A stretch of 64,000 bases of DNA from Zoroaster sp. YZ-2022 (taxonomy: Eukaryota > Echinodermata > Asteroidea > Forcipulatida > Zoroasteridae), in assembly GCA_029582265.1 (NCBI GenBank), contig CM055823.1, positions 28,235,228 through 28,299,227 on the forward strand, in the 5' to 3' direction. Shown in pieces: positions 36,001 to 39,665 of this stretch. The notes below the pieces were generated by a model that saw only the letters and a program-made list of their open reading frames with translations, searched no databases and was not told the DNA's origin. Position 1 is the first letter of the stretch. The number at the start of each line of letters is the position of its first letter. Position numbers and translations under genes: made by a program.

Positions 36001-36253
36001 CTTACCTAATATCTGCCTTTCAATGACCGTATTTCCCATCTGACATTTTTTGTAGTGGTGGAGAATTGATGGTAGTCCCGTCCAGACCTTCCACATCAGG
36101 GGTAGCTTTGTACGCCTTATCCAACCCAACGAAGACTTCAGCCGTTTTGTCACCATCGGTAACACCGGCTTACTGTACATCCTTGCATTAGTGAAGAAGC
36201 AGAATAACTTTGATGTGGATATGATTCCAAACACTTTGGGTACAGTGGTGTAA
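272..36253 (+). CDS. APAF1: APAF1 orthologue, whole gene (25 coding exons, apoptosome scaffold)
   Basis: APAF1 binds cytochrome c and dATP in the cytosol, forms the apoptosome wheel and recruits the initiator caspase through its CARD. Joining the 25 exons listed below keeps one reading frame from ATG 272 to TAA 36251-36253: 3,744 nt, 1,247 residues, against about 1,248 in the human long form. Domain order: CARD (about 1-95), NB-ARC ATPase (about 115-330) with P-loop GMGGIGKS near K165 and Walker B LLILDDIW near 241-248, TTRDK sensor, winged-helix VHD motif, helical domain (to about 600), then 15 WD40 units. The start ATG has a purine at -3 and aligns with the human N-terminus. An AG at about 236 could be a 5' UTR splice acceptor, so the promoter probably lies left of the window. 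Exon limits are manual calls from frame, GT-AG sites and remembered human protein; no transcript was available. No broken exon was found. Confidence 0.95.
498..758. mobile_element. Tc1/mariner-like MITE
   Basis: Ends CACTCACTGGCCA and TGGCCAGTGAGTG are inverted and flanked by TA on both sides. 261 bp with no coding sequence. It lies in APAF1 intron 1. Confidence 0.75.
1035..1227 (+). CDS. APAF1: APAF1 coding exon 2 (CARD, second half)
   Basis: Residues 51-114 plus one base. It carries the YNNLYKVL helix (human YVSFYNAL) and the LAVLLEDGV helix (human LAALLHDGI), which close the CARD fold. The acceptor is ACAG; the donor is GTGAAA, not a strong match, but it is fixed by the phase-1 joint with exon 3. 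Confidence 0.9.
1520..1846. mobile_element. TTAA element, CCCTCCTACTTCTGG family
   Basis: TTAA 1516-1519 and 1847-1850 flank ends CCCTCCTAC and GTGGGAGGG. The interior repeats the words CCATTTGAA and GAATGGT. Relatives lie at 59474-60111 and 61968-62617. Confidence 0.85.
1948..2145 (+). CDS. APAF1: APAF1 coding exon 3 (NB-ARC start, P-loop)
   Basis: It encodes the GGVPPRPSVFI strand (human GGVPQRPVVFV) and the Walker A loop GMGGIGKSV that binds the nucleotide phosphates. Phase 1 in and phase 1 out; donor GTAAGT-like. Confidence 0.95.
2367..3722. mobile_element. TTAA elements of the CCAGTT family, one interrupted by a hAT-like MITE
   Basis: A 255-bp copy at 3468-3722 has ends CCAGTTCGC and GCGAACTGG flanked by TTAA (3464-3467, 3723-3726). 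A related copy starts at 2367 after TTAA 2363-2366. The two share the block TTTAGACGCTCTCCGATCCG (near 2940 and 3656). A hAT-like MITE sits between them at about 2971-3223. Confidence 0.65.
2971..3223 (+). mobile_element. hAT-like MITE with the 58-bp unit (1 unit)
   Basis: Ends AGGCCTGTGATTT and AAATCACACCCCTG are inverted, and CATACAT stands on both sides. Other copies: 10524-10752, 16203-16493, 33893-34112 (plus) and four on the minus strand. Confidence 0.75.
4556..4655. repeat. Palindromic repeat built on ATCGCA / TGCGAT
   Basis: Short inverted copies of ATCGCAAAATCTGCGAT surround about 4580-4640. Likely a small MITE; the rest of this intron stretch (3730-4850) shows no gene. Confidence 0.4.
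4856..5030 (+). CDS. APAF1: APAF1 coding exon 4 (NB-ARC)
   Basis: It encodes FPGGVFWVAV, KLQNLCARLD and LNLEEAKDRLRLVL, nearly identical to human FPGGVHWVSV, KLQNLCTRLD and LNIEEAKDRLRILM. It ends in phase 2 after HPR. Confidence 0.95.
5260..5475 (-). repeat. Dispersed repeat, inverted copy of 45110-45330
   Basis: It matches the reverse complement of 45110-45330 over about 210 bp with small differences. No recognisable protein. Confidence 0.6.
5588..5811. mobile_element. TTAA element, AGGGACAGTATCGTCACG family
   Basis: Decayed copy of the palindromic family described at 7171-7386, with GGCATGGAATCGGTG and its inverse inside. Confidence 0.7.
6213..6325 (+). CDS. APAF1: APAF1 coding exon 5 (Walker B and sensor)
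   Basis: It encodes LLILDDIW (Walker B with both aspartates) and VLITTRDKSV, the strand carrying the arginine that senses the gamma phosphate in NB-ARC ATPases. Acceptor TTTTCTAG, donor GTATGA. Confidence 0.95.
6499..6770. mobile_element. MITE with TGTGACCCGCTCTG ends
   Basis: It begins TGTGACCCGCTCTGGTAAAA and ends with the inverse near 6765 (TTTTTACAGAGGCAGTCACA). It shares its end with the MITE at 14236-14611. Confidence 0.6.
6900..7031 (+). CDS. APAF1: APAF1 coding exon 6 (NB-ARC helical part)
   Basis: It encodes QALEMLSLW and LPNEAHQIYEASKG, matching human GLEILSLF and LPEQAHSIIKECKG. The final Gly codon is split with exon 7 (phase 1). Confidence 0.9.
7171..7386. mobile_element. TTAA element, AGGGACAGTATCGTCACG family (best copy)
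   Basis: 216 bp between TTAA 7167-7170 and 7387-7390. The ends form inverted arms of about 60 bp (AGGGACAGTATCGTCACG ... CATGGAATCGG). Other copies: 5588, 28325, 29102, 40723, 47474, 48286, 52130 and 60328. TTAA with an AGGG start fits Kolobok-type ends. Confidence 0.8.
7493..7856 (+). mobile_element. tRNA-derived V-SINE
   Basis: tRNA-like head with A box TGGCCGAGCGGTTTAG and a B-box-like GGTTCGAATAC, then the V-domain CTTGAGCAAGACACTTTACC, and a body ending in ATT repeats. It lies in APAF1 intron 6. Confidence 0.85.
8007..8245 (+). CDS. APAF1: APAF1 coding exon 7 (GNPL motif, winged helix)
   Basis: It encodes the GxP motif GNPLVISLVGGLLRD and RWEYYLKKL, then SSYEYDSVDEAMGVSVDQL, matching human GSPLVVSLIGALLRD and SSYDYEALDEAMSISVEML. 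Phase 0 out at a strong GTAGGT donor. Confidence 0.95.
8540..8725. mobile_element. Foldback element, GATCAGTATG family
   Basis: Inverted arms around CGATCAGTATGTTCTGATCG. Related to 1250-1390, 41735-41960, 43500-43680 and the best copy at 46407-46639. Confidence 0.65.
8862..9032 (+). CDS. APAF1: APAF1 coding exon 8 (VHD motif)
   Basis: Residues 401-457. It begins VLSILWDEE and includes the ANKSLL helix and VHDLQLDFL (human LHDLQVDFL). The histidine is the MHD-type residue that contacts bound ADP. Confidence 0.95.
9060..9300. mobile_element. Palindromic element, AACAAGGTCGTATC family
   Basis: Ends read CAGTGCAACAAGG and CGACCTTGTTG with inner inverted copies. Others at 16525-16980, 22436-22655 and 39416-39665. 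It starts about 27 nt past the APAF1 exon 8 donor. Confidence 0.7.
9436..9705 (-). repeat. Tandem repeat made from a SINE fragment (3 units of about 90 bp)
   Basis: Three copies of a unit starting CTCCCTGGGGAGTATACAGC and containing CAAACACAACTA. The unit is the reverse complement of part of the SINE body (compare 23225-23310), here amplified head to tail just before APAF1 exon 9. Confidence 0.8.
9733..9984 (+). CDS. APAF1: APAF1 coding exon 9 (helical domain 2)
   Basis: Residues 458-541. YIHEYLPMHMARA corresponds to human YWYNFLAYHMASA, followed by LLSLDWVDRKL (human MFSLDWIKAKT). Both ends are phase 0. Confidence 0.93.
10119..10381. mobile_element. hAT-like MITE, CAGGGCTTCAA ends
   Basis: Inverted ends CAGGGCTTCAATTTATAGGG and CCCTATAAATTGAAGCCCTG. 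The interior repeats CCCTATATT. Confidence 0.75.
10524..10752 (+). mobile_element. hAT-like MITE with the 58-bp family body
   Basis: CAGGCCCGTGATTTCTCAGG at the left, AAATCACACCC at the right. The GC-rich 58-bp unit is lost. Confidence 0.7.
10854..11032 (+). CDS. APAF1: APAF1 coding exon 10 (end of helical domain)
   Basis: Residues 542-600 plus two bases. FQLFISVNAHLL corresponds to human FQEFLSLNGHLL. It ends in phase 2 inside a Cys codon, before the first WD exon. Confidence 0.9.
11160..11469. mobile_element. TTAA element, CCTTCCTAC family
   Basis: TTAA 11156-11159 and 11470-11473 flank CCTTCCTAC and GTAGGAGGG. The interior carries GGCCACTCCGATCC and its approximate inverse. Confidence 0.75.
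11602..11728 (+). CDS. APAF1: APAF1 coding exon 11 (WD unit 1)
   Basis: 127 nt, with one base completing a split codon. It has the H-D pair and ANFSPHGDQIVSCGEDEVIK of a WD40 unit; the closing IWD is supplied by exon 12. Confidence 0.92.
12569..12694 (+). CDS. APAF1: APAF1 coding exon 12 (WD unit 2)
   Basis: 126 nt, phase 0 at both ends. It starts IWDSMSG and ends SNDKTLK. A TTAA element begins about 26 nt past its donor. Confidence 0.93.
12724..13492 (+). mobile_element. TTAA element, CCCTAACCTTCCC family, with 40-bp array
   Basis: TTAA 12720-12723 and 13493-13496. The left part repeats AAGGATTTTGAAGGATTGAGG; from about 12935 about 14 units of 39-40 bp follow (GGGCCTAGGGAGTTAGGAAG). Same family as 24450, 44042 and 53637. 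Confidence 0.85.
13534..13923. mobile_element. MITE, TTAGGGAGGAGGG family
   Basis: Inverted ends TTAGGGAGGAGGGTCAAAGT and ACTTTGACCCTCCTCCCTAA. Other copies 15250-15537 (partial), 36283-36648, 38682-39056 and 57988-58646 (with an insertion). Confidence 0.8.
14236..14611. mobile_element. MITE with about 60-bp inverted ends (TGTGACCCGCTCTG)
   Basis: The left arm reads TGTGACCCGCTCTGTGAAAA onward to ATTTCTATGT; the right arm is its inverse, ending near 14611. A second, inner palindrome on ATTGACGTCAAT lies near 14320. Confidence 0.8.
14686..14873. repeat. 32-bp tandem repeat, 6 units
   Basis: Unit contains GTTACCCAAGGGTTACCC and AATTGGGTATC. Each unit is itself partly palindromic (GGGTTACCC, ACCCAATTGGGT). 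Confidence 0.85.
15007..15132 (+). CDS. APAF1: APAF1 coding exon 13 (WD unit 3)
   Basis: 126 nt, phase 0 at both ends. It starts LFGVQEE and contains YGHMDEVYMCVFS and SEDMTIK. Confidence 0.93.
15250..15537. mobile_element. MITE, TTAGGGAGGAGGG family, left end lost
   Basis: Matches the right three quarters of 13534-13923, inverted in the middle part, and ends CCCTCCTCCCTAA. Confidence 0.7.
15736..15997. mobile_element. TTAA element, CCCTAACCCTCTAGG family
   Basis: TTAA 15732-15735 and 15998-16001. It begins CCCTAACCC and ends GTGGTTAGGG. The interior has AATCCTCCAAAATCCATC and its inverse. Confidence 0.8.
16203..16493 (+). mobile_element. hAT-like MITE with the 58-bp unit
   Basis: CAGTAT stands on both sides (16197-16202 and 16494-16499). 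Body as in 2971-3223. Confidence 0.75.
16525..16980. mobile_element. AACAAGGTCGTATC element with 55-bp internal tandem array
   Basis: Five head-to-tail units of 55 bp (GTGCAACAAGGTCATATCAT ... GACCTTGTTGCAGACATGG), each holding a stem-loop, followed by the ordinary right half of the element. It ends about 35 nt before APAF1 exon 14. Confidence 0.85.
17016..17141 (+). CDS. APAF1: APAF1 coding exon 14 (WD unit 4)
   Basis: 126 nt, phase 0 at both ends. IWDVVNLRL, RGHSKAVRACLWS, SHDGTVK. Confidence 0.93.
17168..17473. mobile_element. TTAA element, CCCTCCTACTATTGC family
   Basis: TTAA 17164-17167 and 17474-17477, ends CCCTCCTACTA and TAGTAGGAGGG. The interior repeats GTCAAAA / TTTTGAC. Relatives: 47660-47954, 49027-49314, and a right half at about 770-941. 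Confidence 0.85.
17641..18016 (+). mobile_element. tRNA-derived V-SINE
   Basis: Head TGGCCGAGCGGTCTAG, B box GGTTCGAATCA, V-domain CTTGAACAAGACACTTAATC, tail of ATT repeats. Confidence 0.85.
18674..18796 (+). CDS. APAF1: APAF1 coding exon 15 (WD unit 5)
   Basis: 123 nt, phase 0. It starts VFDVESGEV and ends SGADNVLH. It lacks the usual GH pair, as does the matching human unit. Confidence 0.9.
19004..19370. mobile_element. hAT-like MITE with perfect 8-bp target duplication
   Basis: GTCTTAAC stands at 18996-19003 and again at 19371-19378. The ends TAGGGCTGTGC and GCACACCCCTA are inverted. The interior repeats GGGTATCCGG. It lies in APAF1 intron 15. Confidence 0.88.
19512..19880 (+). mobile_element. 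tRNA-derived V-SINE with a different 3' body
   Basis: Same head (TGGCCGAGCGGTCTAG, GGTTCGAATCCC-like B box) and V-domain, but the body changes after TTGCTTC to ...GGGACGTTAAGCC and ends in ATAATAATAA. Confidence 0.8.
20012..20342 (+). mobile_element. tRNA-derived V-SINE, head shortened
   Basis: The A-box region is present but the B-box region is deleted between TGGTGGC and TGTGGTGC. The body and ATT tail are intact. Confidence 0.8.
20513..20638 (+). CDS. APAF1: APAF1 coding exon 16 (WD unit 6)
   Basis: 126 nt, phase 0. VWDAVSGKPLG, LSCAFSPKGN, SDFSIW. Confidence 0.92.
20771..21219. mobile_element. MITE, ACATAAAACACAATAAAGGG ends
   Basis: Long inverted ends (ACATAAAACACAATAAAGGG ... inverse at 21200-21219). 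A close copy is at 28509-28936. Confidence 0.8.
21463..21588 (+). CDS. APAF1: APAF1 coding exon 17 (WD unit 7)
   Basis: 126 nt, phase 0. VWDVETFKSL, RGHSSWVLSVAFD, SDDETVM. By count it closes the 7-bladed propeller. Confidence 0.93.
21635..22050. repeat. GATGATGATTTTGATGCT microsatellite
   Basis: Imperfect 18-bp and 6-bp repeats of GAT, GCT and TTT triplets directly after APAF1 exon 17. It stays open in several frames on both strands only because of its composition; I do not call a gene. Confidence 0.9.
22195..22314 (+). CDS. APAF1: APAF1 coding exon 18 (WD unit 8, divergent)
   Basis: 120 nt, phase 0. It starts IWKIDGS and has no GH or SxD motif. The human unit here (VDVVFQENEVMVLAVD) is equally atypical, and VGDDVMIVATD aligns with it. 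Confidence 0.85.
22436..22655. mobile_element. Palindromic element, AACAAGGTCGTATC family
   Basis: Same ends as 9060-9300, followed by a T/G-rich low-complexity run to about 22800. Confidence 0.7.
22879..22998 (+). CDS. APAF1: APAF1 coding exon 19 (WD unit 9, divergent)
   Basis: 120 nt, phase 0. It starts VIDHGGE and ends GNVTGQIH, matching human GDENGAIEI in position. The intron before it ends in a T/G-rich low-complexity stretch. Confidence 0.87.
23096..23466 (-). mobile_element. tRNA-derived V-SINE
   Basis: Full reverse-strand copy: AAT tail at the left, V-domain near 23345, B box GGTTCGAATCC near 23390, A box at the right end. Confidence 0.85.
23624..24220. mobile_element. TTAA element with 92-bp internal array
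   Basis: TTAA 23620-23623 and 24221-24224. It begins CCCTAACCACGTACAGG and ends ACAGTTAGGA. The interior is five units of about 92 bp (ATGCAACAACAGAAAAGTGT) and then several short TTGTTGCATC units. It lies in APAF1 intron 19. Confidence 0.8.
24286..24411 (+). CDS. APAF1: APAF1 coding exon 20 (WD unit 10)
   Basis: 126 nt, phase 0. LEGHTSAIRYCMFNKNG and SASEDTALR. It is followed by the 5.3-kb intron that contains the 44-bp array. Confidence 0.92.
24450..28272 (+). mobile_element. TTAA element, CCCTAACCTTCCC family, with giant 44-bp array
   Basis: TTAA 24446-24449 precedes CCCTAACCTTCCC. The left 430 bp match 12724, 44042 and 53637. The right end is decayed (GGGGAGTTAGGAAAAG). It fills most of the 5.3-kb APAF1 intron 20. 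Confidence 0.85.
24891..28262 (+). repeat. 44-bp minisatellite, about 77 units
   Basis: Units contain GTAAGCAAATGGGCCTAGGG and AGTTAGGAAGGATT. Variants: TTATGTG or TTGTGTG, GGAAGG or GGGAGG, and a few length changes near 26690, 27130, 27675 and 27880. G-runs recur on the sense strand of APAF1. Confidence 0.95.
28325..28372. mobile_element. TTAA element end, AGGGACAGTATCGTCACG family
   Basis: Only the first 45 bp or so of the family (AAAGGGACAATATCGTCACG ...) remain. Confidence 0.5.
28509..28936. mobile_element. MITE, ACATAAAACACAATAAAGGG ends (second copy)
   Basis: Nearly identical to 20771-21219 over its length, suggesting recent spread. Confidence 0.8.
29102..29482. mobile_element. TTAA element (AGGGAC) with a second TTAA element (CCCTTTAAACTC) at its right end
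   Basis: The outer element starts near 29102. Its right arm is broken at CGTGACGAT by TTAA 29254-29257, after which a CCCTTTAAACTCAGGCCTG element runs to GGG 29480-29482 and TTAA 29483-29486. The inverse of that start also appears at about 29020-29056. Confidence 0.7.
29712..29837 (+). CDS. APAF1: APAF1 coding exon 21 (WD unit 11)
   Basis: 126 nt, phase 0. It starts LWNLLEPG; KGHTDSVNMCTFFKND; SSHDGTLK (human SFDGTVK). Confidence 0.93.
30698..31664. mobile_element. MITE, GGCCGCGTTCACACT-type ends
   Basis: Ends GACCGCGTTTACACTAGATC and GATCAAGTGTGAACGCGGCC, with repeated words AAGGGCGATCAA and GGATCAGATCC inside each arm. ATA flanks both sides. Confidence 0.75.
31786..31894 (+). pseudogene. 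Tc1/mariner transposase C-terminus, broken
   Basis: AWREITPQYI in one frame and, after a frame change, LVQSMRRRMQACIDARG then DHTRY and a stop (TGA 31892-31894). This matches the usual last residues of Tc1/mariner-type transposases. The catalytic part is absent. Confidence 0.6.
32327..32452 (+). CDS. APAF1: APAF1 coding exon 22 (WD unit 12)
   Basis: 126 nt, phase 0. VWDIQSGKNL, SSDLSPDEK, SVSADKTAK (human STSADKTAK). Confidence 0.93.
32841..32966 (+). CDS. APAF1: APAF1 coding exon 23 (WD unit 13)
   Basis: 126 nt, phase 0. VWDVATGELLHTL, RTCCISPNSRFLATGNDEG (human CSAFSVDSTLLATGDDNG). Confidence 0.94.
33101..33765 (-). mobile_element. TTAA element carrying a THAP fragment (Kolobok-like)
   Basis: TTAA 33097-33100 and 33766-33769 flank ends AGGGGGACTG and CAGTCCCCCT. 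On the minus strand 33475 down to about 33345 reads MPGRCVAAGC, SLHLSPSDPKYRRIW, the first half of a THAP zinc finger. The second half (CSxHF) is absent. The intron is between APAF1 exons 23 and 24. Confidence 0.75.
33893..34112 (+). mobile_element. hAT-like MITE with the 58-bp unit, interrupted
   Basis: Body as in 16203-16493 up to CTACCCATTTTT. A second partial 58-bp unit and the right end (AAATCACACTCCTG) follow at 34699-34783, so 34113-34698 looks inserted. Confidence 0.65.
34874..34993 (+). CDS. APAF1: APAF1 coding exon 24 (WD unit 14)
   Basis: 120 nt, phase 0. MWDIIKGIEL, HQSWVTDLKFSQD, SVGDNVR. It aligns with human GGWVTDLCFSPD and SAGGYIK. Confidence 0.93.
36056..36253 (+). CDS. APAF1: APAF1 coding exon 25 (WD unit 15 and C-terminus)
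   Basis: 198 nt including TAA 36251-36253. WWRIDGSPVQTFHIRG, then FVTIGNTGLLYIL, matching the human C-terminal VTVDNLGILYIL. About 22 further residues extend past the human end. Confidence 0.92.
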   Translation, partial: WWRIDGSPVQTFHIRGSFVRLIQPNEDFSRFVTIGNTGLLYILALVKKQNNFDVDMIPNTLGTVV

Positions 36254-36282
36254 ATGAAGCTACGTATTGATGATGTGACCTT

Positions 36283-36648
36283 TGTTTATGGAGGAAGTCC
36301 AAAGTCATGGTACAGCCAAGCCTTTGAGAAGCCCAGCCAGGCCTAGGCTTTTCCCTGGCCCAGAGGCCAATATAATCCTTTAGCTGAGCACAAAAAGACC
36401 CTTTACTAATAAATAGATCTCAAATAGCTCTTATTGTTCAACACAAACTTAACTGACACTTCAGCTGTCTTTTGTTCACAACTGCAGCCATTATAATGAG
36501 CTGGGCTAGGCCCTCCAGAAGCCCAAGTTATGTTGATTGTTACAGGATTAGGACTCACAAAAGACAAATTAGGAGGCCAGGTAGCCTAGGCCTGGCCAGG
36601 CTTCTCAAAGGCTTGGCTATACCATGACTTTGGCCCTTCTCCCTTACA
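36283..36648. mobile_element. MITE, TTAGGGAGGAGGG family, in the APAF1 3' end
   Basis: It begins about 30 nt after the APAF1 stop codon. It holds the candidate AATAAA at 36408. Confidence 0.8.
36408..36413 (+). promoter_or_regulatory. Candidate APAF1 polyadenylation signal AATAAA inside a MITE
   Basis: An AATAAA lies about 155 nt past the APAF1 stop, within the copy of the TTAGGGAGG element at 36283-36648. A T-rich stretch follows. The other copies read AATGAA or ATGAAT here. Another AATAAA lies near 38514, so use is not certain. Confidence 0.45.
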
Positions 36649-36670
36649 AAATTGTGGCACTGTCACGTTT

Positions 36671-36850
36671 TCTGCCTGGTGGTATGTGCGCTCATCCTGT
36701 TTTGATTTAGACGTCTCGGGTCACATCGTCTCATTGATTTCCGTAATCACTATAATAGAGATCAAAGCATCATATATAGACAGTATGACCTGTGACGTAA
36801 CACCTAAACCAAAACAGGATGCACACGTATACCACTGGGCAGAAACGTGC
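36671..36850. repeat. Inverted repeat, TCTGCCTGGTGGTATG arms
   Basis: The left arm TCTGCCTGGTGGTATG ... CATCCTGTTTTG is mirrored at 36815-36850. Likely a small MITE. Confidence 0.6.
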
Positions 36851-36907
36851 TGATTTAGGTGTGACATCACATGCAGGTCACATCATCTGTACTGTTATCA
36901 GTATAAT

Positions 36908-37840
36908 TACTAGAGTGCGAACAGCATGTCTACGTTGAGGTCTATGGTGGGCATCCATGGTGATTTTAGATTGGTGTGTAATGTAATGAAGAATGAAATT
37001 GTGTGCAGTTATTGTTGTAAGGCTTCTTGTCAAAAATGTCACTGCGTCTTTCTGCAGACTCTGCATGTAGCTAAAGGCCATTCTTGTCTGCAGACTTCTT
37101 GCACTAAATGCCCGGTTCGAATCTTGCCCGAGTCGCCTGTGAAGTTTTTTCCACAGACACTCGGAAAGCATCGAGTATACAGTGCTATACACACATCGGT
37201 GTAGGGCAAAATTAAATGAATTGTTTATCACCCGGCGCAAGAATTTCATCAAACTATAAATATTGCGGAACCTGCTGCTATACAGGATTCTAGCCAGCCA
37301 ATCGTCATCGGGCAAGCTCGGTGGTTGAGAGGTTAAGACGTCTGCACTAGTAAGCAGGAGGTCGTGGGTTCAAATCCCACCCAAGTCGCCTGTGAAGTCT
37401 TTTCACAGACACTCGGAAAGCACTGAGTATGCAGTGCTATACACACGTCGGCGTAGGGTACCATCAATATATTGTTATGTTCTATGAAGTCATTTGTTAA
37501 TGAGGGACTAGGATTTTCCACAGACAATCTGACGGGAAGCTATATGCTGTCTGGATTCTTTTTCAGCATGTTTAACCAGCATTCCAAAACCTCACATGCG
37601 CAGTCAATTAATGCGCGTAACTTGACTACAAGCAAACAACATGTGCGCCTTAACGTGCGTCTGCACGTGACATTTGTTACCTTGCCCATGCCAGACTTAA
37701 AGGAAGATGCACGAGCAAGATATATTCGGAAAACTCACCTAATTTATTTTTTACAGTCATTATGATTCAAATATGTCTGCACCTAGAGCGGCTGCAAAGC
37801 GTCTATGCATCTGAATGCACAGTTCACACTCTAGTAATTA
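36908..37840. mobile_element. Inverted-repeat element with two SINE copies inside
   Basis: Ends TTACTAGAGTGCGAACAGC (36907) and its inverse near 37820-37840 (GTTCACACTCTAGTAA). Inside are two tRNA-like SINEs at about 37070-37205 and 37313-37460 sharing GTCGCCTGTGAAG and ACACTCGGAAAGCA. Confidence 0.6.
37313..37460 (+). mobile_element. Second tRNA-derived SINE family
   Basis: A-box-like TGGTTGAGAGGTT and B-box GGGTTCAAATCCC, then TGTGAAGTCTTTTCACAGAC and GCGTAGGGT. I do not call a working tRNA gene because the acceptor stem does not close. Confidence 0.6.
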
Positions 37841-37914
37841 TTTATAGCTCTGTGGTTGTGAACTTTCATGGCTAGGTACCCGACCTCTCATTTTTGGGTT
37901 CATAACATTAAAAA

Positions 37915-38115
37915 ATGTGGTGCTTGTGTCGTTGAACAAGGCACTTTACTGTAATTGCTTCTCTTCACCCAGGAGTATAAATGGGTACCTGGCAATAGCT
38001 AGGGAAGTAACCTGCGATAGACTGGCATCCCATCCAGGGGGAATATTCTTAGTCGTTTTATGCCAACGAAACCGGAGATAAACAACGGCCTGATGAGCCA
38101 ATGTGGCTCGGGACA
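37915..38115 (+). mobile_element. V-SINE fragment with a third kind of tail
   Basis: Starts in the V-domain (GAACAAGGCACTTTAC) and continues into GATAGACTGGCATCCCATCC, a tail not present in the other copies. The head is missing. Confidence 0.65.
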
Positions 38116-38267
38116 GACTTTAAAAAAATTAAAAAAAACATTAAAAAAAGCAATGGTGCTGCAGTTTTTTTTTCTTCACAGTGATGAAATGGGTATTTGT
38201 TAGGGCAGAGGTCCTGCCCATGGATGACTGTTAGATGATGAGGGTGAAAAATATTTCCTCGTTTTAA

Positions 38268-38684
38268 AGGATTGTACACCGTTGGTAACTTGTCTGAAAA
38301 TGCATTCCATACTTTATAAGAATCAAGAGAGATTTATGGAAACCAACCTGTGAAAATATATTGAGATTGTTTGTATTATTCGAATGTGGAAAATGGATCA
38401 CTGCCTGTACATGTTTCTGTTTCTCAGAAATGACGGCATGTAAGGCTAAAAAAAAAAGGTCTCTGGTTTATGGTCACAGGTCAGCTTCATAATTGCTAAT
38501 TGGATTCTCAAATAAACGTGCAATCAAAGTAGAAGAACAATTATAATTATGTTGTTTTAGATGAAACTAATAATTTCTCAAGATGTTTGGAACCATCACC
38601 AACTTCACATCAAGTGAGTTTTTAAATTACTATACAGCAATTTTGTAATTAGACAATTACGAAAGGTGTACACTCCCTTTTAAG
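38268..38684. mobile_element. MITE, AAAGGATTGTACACC ends
   Basis: Left AAAGGATTGTACACCGTTGG; right GGTGTACACTCCCTTTTAA. No coding sequence. Confidence 0.55.
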
Positions 38685-39056
38685 GGAGGAGGTCTAAAGT
38701 TGTGGTACAGCCAAGCCTTTGAGAAGCCCAGCCAGGCCCCAGCTTTGCCCAGGCCTATGGGCCTATATAATCCCCTAGCTGAGCACAAAAGACCCTTTAC
38801 TAATGAATACATCTCAAGTAGTTCTTATTGTTAACACAGACTTGACTGATACCTCAGCTGTCTTTTGTTCACACTGCAGCCATTATAATGAGCTCTACTT
38901 GGCTGGGCTAGGCCATCCAGAAGCCCATGTTATGTTGATTGGCAGGTACTGACAGGATTAGGGCTCACAAAAGACAGATTAGGAGGCTGGGTAGCCTGGG
39001 CCTGGCTGGGATTCTTAAAGGCTTTGCTGTACCATGACTTTGGCGCTTCTACCTAA
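38682..39056. mobile_element. MITE, TTAGGGAGGAGGG family
   Basis: Starts TTAAGGGAGGAGG and ends near CTACCTAAG. It gives an empty-site sequence (AAAGACAGATTAGGAGGC) for the insertion at 58266. Confidence 0.75.
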
Positions 39057-39415
39057 GCAGTTTGTAAACTAAATTGAAAATACCATTATCCATGATTTGT
39101 TTGCCTCATGCGGTCACTTGTTTCCTGTACTCCAGCTTCTTCAAGAAGCAGACGAAGGAAGTGGACTTTAAAGAATTTAAATTAAAGTAGATTATATAAT
39201 GTGTATTAAGAAATATAAGTGGAACTTAAAGTTCGACCTGAATTAATTTCTATTTTATTTTATTTTATTTTGACGAAATGTTTACGATATAACTTTTCCT
39301 TTAGTTGACCAAAGAAAATATTATGACTGTAAATCATTGTGGTATTGTTGGCTGTTTCAATGTTAATGTATGTTTGATCATGACTGGGTCTATAAGAAAT
39401 CAATGTGAGTATATC

Positions 39416-39665
39416 GTCGCATCAGTGCAATAAGGTCGTATGTGCAATAGTGCATAAATTTGCATACATTAAAACAATTGAGTGCAACAACATCGTATCT
39501 TCTTCCATAGGTTTTGCGTGTTCATCCTGGAACTTTGTAAAAAGATATGACAAGGTCGTAACAATGATACGACATTGTTGCAACATCATATCTTCTTCCA
39601 TAGGTTGTGCGTGTTCATCCTGGAATTTTGTAAAAAGATACGACCTTGTTGCACTGATGCGATGA
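39416..39665. mobile_element. Palindromic element, AACAAGGTCGTATC family, inverted
   Basis: Reverse orientation to 9060-9300, with a duplicated block AACTTTGTAAAAAGATA. Confidence 0.7.

Noticed and set aside
36878..37315. 145-codon open frame on the minus strand
   Set aside because: It runs across an inverted-repeat element and a SINE copy. No domain, splice context or homology was recognised.
37313..37390. tRNA gene
   Set aside because: A and B boxes are visible, but the acceptor stem does not close and the same sequence recurs with a SINE body, so it is a tRNA-derived SINE.
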